This document shows positions 22,107-26,599 of a stretch of DNA of 26,599 bases, piece after piece. A program made the translations under genes and the position numbers. Below the pieces are notes generated by a model that saw only the letters and a program-made list of their open reading frames with translations, did no database searches and had not been told where the DNA came from. The DNA comes from SIG454 sp045578465 (GTDB taxonomy: Bacteria > Bacillota > Clostridia > Monoglobales > Monoglobaceae). The DNA is taken from NCBI GenBank assembly GCA_045578465.1, contig JAZNKJ010000010.1, forward strand, positions 1 to 26,599, in the 5' to 3' direction. Numbering within the stretch: position 1 is the first letter of the stretch; every line of letters begins with the position of its first letter.

Positions 22107-23213
22107 TTATAAGAAGAAATTCAGTATAAGGCCGCCTGCGATAACGGATGCAATCTGGCCTGACACATTAACGCCCATTGAGTGCATAAGCAAGAAGTTC
22201 TGCGGGTCTTCCGCGAGGCCCATCTTATGAACAACTCGGCCTGACATTGGGAAAGCGGAAATTCCTGCCGCCCCAATCATAGGATTTATCTTCTTCTTTG
22301 TGAAAAGGTTGATGAATTTTGCAAACAAAACTCCGCCTGCTGTGTCGAAAATAAATGCGAAAAGTCCAAGTCCCATAATAATCAAAGTATCTACCTGTAA
22401 GAACTTATCTGCTGCCATCTGGCTTGCAACCGTAATACCTAAGAAAATGGTTATAAGGTTAGCTAAAACCTTCTGGGCTGTCTCGGAAAGGGAGTTTAAA
22501 ACTCCACATTCACGGATTAAGTTACCGAACATCAAAAACCCAACCAAGGAAACTGATTCAGGAGCAACGATACCTGCAACAACTGTTATGATTATAGGGA
22601 AGAGAATTTTTGTGGTTTTGGAAACCTCTTTCCCCTGATATTCCATCTTGATTTTTCGCTCTTTTTTGGTGGTTAAAAGCTTAATAACAGGTGGCTGAAT
22701 AATAGGAACAAGAGCCATATAAGAATACGCCGCAACCATTATCGCACCTAAATATTTCGAGCCAAGCTTTCCAGCAACGAAGATTGAGGTAGGGCCGTCT
22801 GCCGCACCGATAACCGCAATTGATGCCGCGTCGTTTATATCAAAGAAGATTGACGCTGTGCAAAGGGTTAAGAAGATACCGAACTGCGCCGCCGCACCGA
22901 AAATCATAAGCTTCGGGTTGGAAAGGAGAGGGCCAAAGTCAATCATTGCGCCGATTCCAATGAATAAAATAAGTGGGAAAAGCTCATTTGCAATACCTGC
23001 ATTAAAGAGGGTTGTTAAAACGCCTTCCTCTGCAATAACGCTGCTAAACGGAAGGTTTACAAGTATTGCGCCAAATCCCATAGGGAGAAGGAGAGTTGGC
23101 TCCATATCCTTCTTAATGGCGAGGTAAATGAGAATTCCGCCGATTATCCACATAACAATCATCTGCCAGGAAATAGCAAACAGATTTTCAATAAGCATTT
23201 CTATAATTTCCAT
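22107..23213 (-). CDS. Sodium ion-translocating decarboxylase beta subunit (OadB/GcdB/MmdB family)
   Basis: 368 residues, strongly hydrophobic with about nine or more membrane segments. The beta subunit of biotin-dependent decarboxylases couples decarboxylation of carboxybiotin to sodium export. Family motifs: GIGAMIDFGPLL (about 86-97), VIGAADGPTSIF with the conserved Asp139, VPIIQPPV, and NPMIGAAGISAFPMSGRVVHKMG in the last quarter. It starts with GGAGG upstream and its own strong promoter. Substrate (oxaloacetate, methylmalonyl-CoA or glutaconyl-CoA) cannot be told from this subunit. The carboxyltransferase and biotin carrier genes are not in the window, so they must be encoded elsewhere if the pump is functional. 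Confidence 0.94.
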   Translation of the reverse strand: MEIIEMLIENLFAISWQMIVMWIIGGILIYLAIKKDMEPTLLLPMGFGAILVNLPFSSVIAEEGVLTTLFNAGIANELFPLILFIGIGAMIDFGPLLSNPKLMIFGAAAQFGIFLTLCTASIFFDINDAASIAVIGAADGPTSIFVAGKLGSKYLGAIMVAAYSYMALVPIIQPPVIKLLTTKKERKIKMEYQGKEVSKTTKILFPIIITVVAGIVAPESVSLVGFLMFGNLIRECGVLNSLSETAQKVLANLITIFLGITVASQMAADKFLQVDTLIIMGLGLFAFIFDTAGGVLFAKFINLFTKKKINPMIGAAGISAFPMSGRVVHKMGLAEDPQNFLLMHSMGVNVSGQIASVIAGGLILNFFL

Positions 23214-23246
23214 TTTTATGCCTCCGCACTAAAATTTTACAAAACG

Positions 23247-23275
23247 ATTATATCATATTATGCCCTAAAAGTAAA
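23247..23275 (-). promoter_or_regulatory. Sigma-A promoter of oadB
   Basis: On the minus strand, TTTACT (23270-23275), 17 bp, TATAAT (23247-23252), about 35 nt before the oadB ATG. Confidence 0.82.
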
Positions 23276-23298
23276 CATATTTCAGTAATTTACAATCA

Positions 23299-23328
23299 AA
23301 AACCCACAGGGAAATACCTGTGGGTTTT
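23299..23328 (-). terminator. Terminator of the ribosomal protein alpha operon
   Basis: A 12-bp stem AAAACCCACAGG / CCTGTGGGTTTT with a 6-nt loop, directly after the rplQ stop codon on the minus strand, with Ts on both sides. Confidence 0.92.
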
Positions 23329-23336
23329 GTTTTTGA

Positions 23337-23678
23337 TTAAACGAGTTCCAATACTGCAACCTCAGCGGCGTCACCGCGTCTTGGGCCAATCTTTATAACT
23401 CTTGTGTAACCGCCGTTACGCTCAGCATATTTCGGAGCGATTTCCGCAAATAACTTTGTAACAACATCCTCTTTTGTAATCCAAGCGAGAGCCTGGCGTC
23501 TTGTATGAAGAGTATTTTTCTTACCAAGAGTAATCATTTTATCAGCCAACTTCTGTACTTCCTTAGCACGAGTAACTGTTGTTTCAATCTTACCGTTTTC
23601 AAGGAAAGAAGTTGTAAGGTTTCTGAGCATCGCTTTTCTCTGATCTGTAGGTCTTCCTAATTTTCTTTGGATTGCCAT
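23337..23678 (-). CDS. rplQ: 50S ribosomal protein L17
   Basis: 113 residues from the ATG at 23678 behind AAAGAGGTG; a longer reading to 23708 has no site. L17 binds 23S rRNA near the exit side of the large subunit. Recognisable blocks are RKLGRPTDQRKAMLRNL near the start, TTVTRAKEVQKLADKMITLG, and a C-terminus ending GPRRGDAAEVAVLELV. It is the last gene of the alpha operon, 58 nt after rpoA, a gap that includes a 7-bp hairpin (23704-23722) without a T-run. Confidence 0.98.
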   Translation of the reverse strand: MAIQRKLGRPTDQRKAMLRNLTTSFLENGKIETTVTRAKEVQKLADKMITLGKKNTLHTRRQALAWITKEDVVTKLFAEIAPKYAERNGGYTRVIKIGPRRGDAAEVAVLELV

Positions 23679-23736
23679 ACTATTCACCTCTTTCAAATAA
23701 TTCTTCACTGTTTCTCAGTGAAACTAGCGCAAACAA

Positions 23737-24687
23737 CTATTCTTCGTCATTTGCAAGAGCAAGTCCCATAGAAGCAAGTTTTGCAATAACTTCTTCTAAT
23801 GATTTGCGTCCGAGATTTCTAACCTTCATCATATCGTTTTCGCTACGAGCTGTTAAATCCTGAACAGTGTTAATGCCTGCTCTCTTTAAACAGTTGTAAG
23901 AACGAACTGATAAGTCGAGTTCTTCGATGGTTGTTTCAAGGACTTTAACAATCTTGTTTTCGCCCTTTTCAACCAAAAATTCTGTTTCCTTAGCTCTGTC
24001 AGATAAGTCGATGAACAGATTTAAGTGTTCATTCATTATCTTAGCGCCGAGGGATACAGCGTCCGGCGGATTAATTGTTCCGTTTGTCCAGACTTCTAAG
24101 ATGAGCTTGTCATAATCTGTAATCTGACCAACTCTTGTATTTTCAACCGTATAGTTAACCTTTTCAACCGGTGTGTAGATAGAATCTACCGGAATTAAGC
24201 CAACGATAGGCTGAAGCATCTGCTTATTCTTGTCAGCGGAAACATATCCTCTGCCCTTATCGAGAGTAAGCTCCATAAAGAGCTTTGCATCTTCGTTAAG
24301 TGTTGCAATGTGTAAATCGCCGTTTACGATTTCAACATCAGAGTCACACTTAATATCTCTTGCACAAATCTCGCCTGCACCTTCGTGGTTAATATAAACC
24401 GTCTTAGGTCCGTCAGCGTGAAGCTTAACAGCAAGGGACTTAATGTTAAGTATAATTTCCGTAACATCTTCCTTAACGCCAGGGATTGTTGAGAATTCGT
24501 GGTTAACATTCTCAATCTTAACAGAAGTTACCGCAGCGCCCGGAAGAGATGAAAGAAGAATTCTTCTAAGTGAGTTACCAAGTGTTATGCCGTAGCCTCT
24601 TTCAAGGGGGTCAACAACAAACTTTCCGTATTTTTCGTCCTCAGAAATGGAAACGCACTCTACTTTTGGTTTTTCGATTTCTATCAT
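23737..24687 (-). CDS. rpoA: DNA-directed RNA polymerase alpha subunit
   Basis: 316 residues, normal length. The N-terminal domain (about 1-225) for dimerisation and assembly contains GYGITLGNSLRRILLSSLPGAA; a linker leads to the C-terminal domain (about 245-310) with LDLSVRSYNCLKRAGINTVQ and KVRNLGRKSLEEV, which bind UP elements and activators. The start ATG has AAGGAGG. It follows rpsD after 91 nt containing two hairpins and precedes rplQ, the standard end of the alpha operon. Confidence 0.99.
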   Translation of the reverse strand: MIEIEKPKVECVSISEDEKYGKFVVDPLERGYGITLGNSLRRILLSSLPGAAVTSVKIENVNHEFSTIPGVKEDVTEIILNIKSLAVKLHADGPKTVYINHEGAGEICARDIKCDSDVEIVNGDLHIATLNEDAKLFMELTLDKGRGYVSADKNKQMLQPIVGLIPVDSIYTPVEKVNYTVENTRVGQITDYDKLILEVWTNGTINPPDAVSLGAKIMNEHLNLFIDLSDRAKETEFLVEKGENKIVKVLETTIEELDLSVRSYNCLKRAGINTVQDLTARSENDMMKVRNLGRKSLEEVIAKLASMGLALANDEE

Positions 24688-24723
24688 ATTTAGCCCTCCT
24701 TATTTTCTAATTGTTTCTATTTT

Positions 24724-24772
24724 GTACCAAAGGTACCATTTAGGGCCGTAGCACAGGATAAACCCTATGCTA
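24724..24772 (-). promoter_or_regulatory. Two hairpins in the rpsD-rpoA spacer
   Basis: Stem 1 (24749-24772): TAGCAYAGG-type 9-bp arms around a 6-nt loop with one G-U pair. Stem 2 (24724-24736): GTACC-3 nt-GGTAC. Neither has a T-run, so they are not simple terminators; they could be processing or r-protein binding sites. Confidence 0.4.
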
Positions 24773-24778
24773 TGCAGA

Positions 24779-25405
24779 TTATTTGCTGTAAAGTTCGACG
24801 ATAAGGTGTTCCTCGATTGGAAGATCGATATCATCTCTTTCTGCAAATGCAACTACTTTACCTTCCAAAGTATCCTTGTTCATATCAAGCCACTTTGGAA
24901 CAGCTCTTCCTTCTGTTGAAGCGAGAACTGTATCGAACTTAGTGCTCTTACGGCTTGTCTCAGCAACTGTGATAACATCGCCAACTTTAACGAGATAAGA
25001 AGGAATGTTAACCTTCTTGCCGTTTACTAAGAAATGAGCATGAGATACGAGCTGTCTAGCCTCAGGTCTTGAAACTGCAAGGCCGAGTCTATAAACAACA
25101 TTGTCAAGTCTTCTTTCGATAAGTGTTAAGAGGTTTTCACCTGTAACACCCTGCTTTTTATTAGCAAGCTCAAAATAATGAGCAAACTGCTTTTCTAAAA
25201 TACCATAAGCGCGTCTAACCTTCTGCTTTTCACGAAGCTGCATGCCGTAGCCGGAGAGCTTGTGACGACCCTGACCGTGCTGGCCCGGAGCGTATGCGCG
25301 TCTTGCGATAGCGCACTTATCTGTGTAACATCTGTCACCCTTTAAGAATAACTTCTGTCCTTCTCGTCTGCATATTCTGCAAACTGATTCAGTATATCTT
25401 GCCAT
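24779..25405 (-). CDS. rpsD: 30S ribosomal protein S4 (zinc-binding form)
   Basis: 208 residues. S4 nucleates 30S assembly on 16S rRNA and often autoregulates. The N-terminus carries the zinc-ligand set Cys9, Cys12, Cys26 and Cys31, marking the C-plus paralogue type rather than the zinc-free form of B. subtilis. The S4 RNA-binding domain is in RRLDNVVYRLGLAVSRPEAR onward, with HFLVNGKKVNIPSYLVK. The ATG follows ACAGGAGGTG. It lies 20 nt after rpsK. Placement of rpsD inside the alpha operon is usual for Clostridia but not for Bacillus, where rpsD is separate. Confidence 0.99.
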   Translation of the reverse strand: MARYTESVCRICRREGQKLFLKGDRCYTDKCAIARRAYAPGQHGQGRHKLSGYGMQLREKQKVRRAYGILEKQFAHYFELANKKQGVTGENLLTLIERRLDNVVYRLGLAVSRPEARQLVSHAHFLVNGKKVNIPSYLVKVGDVITVAETSRKSTKFDTVLASTEGRAVPKWLDMNKDTLEGKVVAFAERDDIDLPIEEHLIVELYSK

Positions 25406-25425
25406 TTACAATTCACCTCCTGTAA

Positions 25426-25818
25426 TTATACCCTTCTTCTCTTAGGTGGTCTACAACCATTGTGAGGAATAGGTGTAACATCCTTAATCATATTAACTTC
25501 AAGTCCTGCAACCTGAAGCGCACGAATTGCAGCTTCTCTACCGCTACCTGGTCCCTTAACATATACTTCAACATATTTAAGGCCGTGTTCCATAGCAGCC
25601 TTTGCCGCTGTTTCTGCAGCCATCTGAGCTGCGAATGGTGTGCTTTTTCTTGAACCTCTAAAGCCCAAGCCGCCAGCACTTGCCCAAGAAAGTGCATAGC
25701 CTAGTCGGTCTGTAATTGTAACAATTGTATTGTTAAATGTAGACTTGATATGAGCAGCACCGCGTTCTATATTTTTCTTTTCTCTACGACGTCTGGTCTT
25801 CTTTACTGCCTTTGCCAT
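25426..25818 (-). CDS. rpsK: 30S ribosomal protein S11
   Basis: 130 residues from the ATG at 25818, which follows AGGAGGTG; an extension to 25854 is out of keeping with the family. S11 sits on the 30S platform near the mRNA exit. Typical blocks: GAAHIKSTFNNTIVTITDR, GFRGSRKSTPFAAQMAAE, VYVKGPGSGREAAIRALQ and the C-terminal DVTPIPHNGCRPPKRRRV. It is 59 nt downstream of rpsM and 20 nt upstream of rpsD. Confidence 0.99.
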   Translation of the reverse strand: MAKAVKKTRRRREKKNIERGAAHIKSTFNNTIVTITDRLGYALSWASAGGLGFRGSRKSTPFAAQMAAETAAKAAMEHGLKYVEVYVKGPGSGREAAIRALQVAGLEVNMIKDVTPIPHNGCRPPKRRRV

Positions 25819-25877
25819 AGTTAATTCACCTCCTGAAGATGCGCTAAAACGCAAATTCCATATTCAATAAAAAAGTA

Positions 25878-26243
25878 TTATTTCTTCTTGTTAGCCATAG
25901 TTTTTCTAGGGCCTTTTCTGGTTCTCGCATTTGTCTTTGAACGCTGTCCTCTTACAGGAAGGCTCTTTCTGTGACGAAGACCTCTGTAACAGTTGATTTC
26001 AATAAGACGCTTAATGTCGAGAGCAACATCGCGACGAAGGTCACCTTCAACGCTGTAATTGTCGATTTCTGCTCTGAGGGCAGAAACTTCATCTTCTGTT
26101 AAATCACGAACTCTTGTGTCAGGATTAATTCCTGTTGCTGCCAAGATTTTCTTTGATGTAGAAAGACCGATACCGAATATATAAGTTAATCCGATTTCAA
26201 CTCTCTTTTCGTTTGGTAAGTCAACACCTGCTATACGTGCCAT
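25878..26243 (-). CDS. rpsM: 30S ribosomal protein S13
   Basis: 121 residues from the ATG at 26243 behind GGAGGTG; the ORF extends to 26261 without support. S13 is in the head of the 30S subunit and contacts the large subunit and P-site tRNA. Family blocks: MARIAGVDLPNEKRVEIGLT, YIFGIGLSTSKKIL, YRGLRHRKSLPVRGQRSKTN and the basic tail ARTRKGPRKTMANKKK. It is preceded by an unusually long 176-nt spacer after rpmJ that can fold into a three-way junction. Confidence 0.99.
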   Translation of the reverse strand: MARIAGVDLPNEKRVEIGLTYIFGIGLSTSKKILAATGINPDTRVRDLTEDEVSALRAEIDNYSVEGDLRRDVALDIKRLIEINCYRGLRHRKSLPVRGQRSKTNARTRKGPRKTMANKKK

Positions 26244-26285
26244 ACTCCAATTCACCTCCATAAATTATTATTTTTTGAAAAGTAT

Positions 26286-26394
26286 GGAGCAGAATTTCAC
26301 TTATCTTCAAAGGCTTTTCATCCTTTGAAACATCAGCTTATACGAAAGTTTTTTAGAAACATTTCAAAGTGGTTTATAAGCCTAACCCTGCTCT
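26286..26394 (-). ncRNA. Candidate three-way-junction RNA in the rpsM leader
   Basis: On the minus strand an outer stem GAGCAG/CTGCTC (26388-26393 with 26287-26292) encloses two hairpins: GCTTATA/TATAAGC (26375-26381 with 26336-26342) and TTCAAAGG/CCTTTGAA (26322-26329 with 26306-26313, 8-nt loop). Everything between rpmJ and the rpsM ribosome site is thus mostly structured, and there is no ORF. The position suggests an r-protein autoregulatory leader; not a known Rfam motif that I recognise. Confidence 0.45.
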
Positions 26395-26419
26395 TGAAAA
26401 TTTAAGGTTTGTCCCCTGA

Positions 26420-26533
26420 TTAACCCTGCTTCTGCTTATGACGAGGATTTTCACAGATAACCATTACCTTACCTTTTCTTCTAATTATTTTACACTTTTC
26501 ACAGATAGGTTTTACTGAAGGGCTTACTTTCAT
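26420..26533 (-). CDS. rpmJ: 50S ribosomal protein L36 (zinc-binding form)
   Basis: 37 residues, the full family length, beginning MKVSPSVKPICEKCK. The zinc ligands Cys11, Cys14, Cys27 and His32 are all present, so this is the C-plus form. The ATG follows AGGAGGTGAAGG. In the alpha operon rpmJ normally follows infA, which would lie beyond the window edge, and precedes rpsM as here. Confidence 0.97.
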   Translation of the reverse strand: MKVSPSVKPICEKCKIIRRKGKVMVICENPRHKQKQG

Positions 26534-26599
26534 TTTCCTTCACCTCCTATAGAAATTATTAGTTCCTGCCCAGAGGGCATTGCTAACCTAACTATTATA
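26534..26599 (-). other. Leader of rpmJ at window edge
   Basis: 66 nt with the rpmJ ribosome site and a small hairpin TGCCC-AGA-GGGCA (26567-26579). I do not see the C-terminus of infA in it; any upstream gene must end outside the window. Confidence 0.5.

Noticed and set aside
1..26599. CRISPR, phage, transposase or toxin-antitoxin system
   Set aside because: No spaced direct repeats and no matching proteins were seen on either strand; the window is core chromosomal sequence.

Overview
The window looks like chromosomal core sequence from an anaerobic, spore-forming Clostridia (Firmicutes) relative. The evidence is consistent: strong AGGAGG-type ribosome sites, extended sigma-A promoters, SpoIVB and GerQ-like sporulation proteins, an oxygen-sensitive pyruvate formate-lyase with its activase, an OadB-type sodium-pump subunit, zinc-binding forms of S4 and L36, and a secA-prfB neighbourhood. 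I see no phage, insertion sequence, CRISPR array or defence locus.

Layout. 1-3.8 kb: a secreted phosphodiester-glycosidase protein with S-layer homology repeats, lying just after a structured repeat-like element, then an aldose 1-epimerase. 3.8-6.3 kb: spoIVB and a tiny Asn-rich ORF on the minus strand, divergent from a GerQ-like coat protein, a conserved 95-residue unknown and tRNA-Arg(CCG). 6.3-9.5 kb: pflB-pflA with two dyads at the promoter. 9.5-9.7 kb: a convergent YaaL/DUF2508 gene. 9.8-16.75 kb: one long plus-strand operon secA-prfB-prfA-(sua5::ywlE fusion)-rimI, that is, protein export, both class I release factors, t6A tRNA modification and N-acetylation. 16.8-21.8 kb (minus): tRNA-Ser(GGA), then a dnaA-mnmE-dnaD-dnaI operon that packages replication initiation and helicase loading with a tRNA-modifying GTPase. 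21.95-23.3 kb (minus): oadB plus a 45-residue membrane peptide. 23.3-26.6 kb (minus): the end of the ribosomal protein alpha operon, rpmJ-rpsM-rpsK-rpsD-rpoA-rplQ.

Most notable points. (1) prfB can only be read whole through a +1 programmed frameshift at CTT TAA C. The in-frame stop is UAA rather than the usual UGA, and prfA follows 17 nt downstream, so the classical RF2-only feedback would become a sensor of both release factors. (2) A candidate three-way-junction RNA lies between rpmJ and rpsM. (3) A Sua5-arginine/tyrosine phosphatase fusion. (4) A dnaA operon with the primosome loaders but without dnaN. (5) A perfect 25-nt inverted repeat carrying sporulation-like -10 motifs in both directions between two small divergent genes.

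All assignments come from reading motifs by eye; no database search was run.
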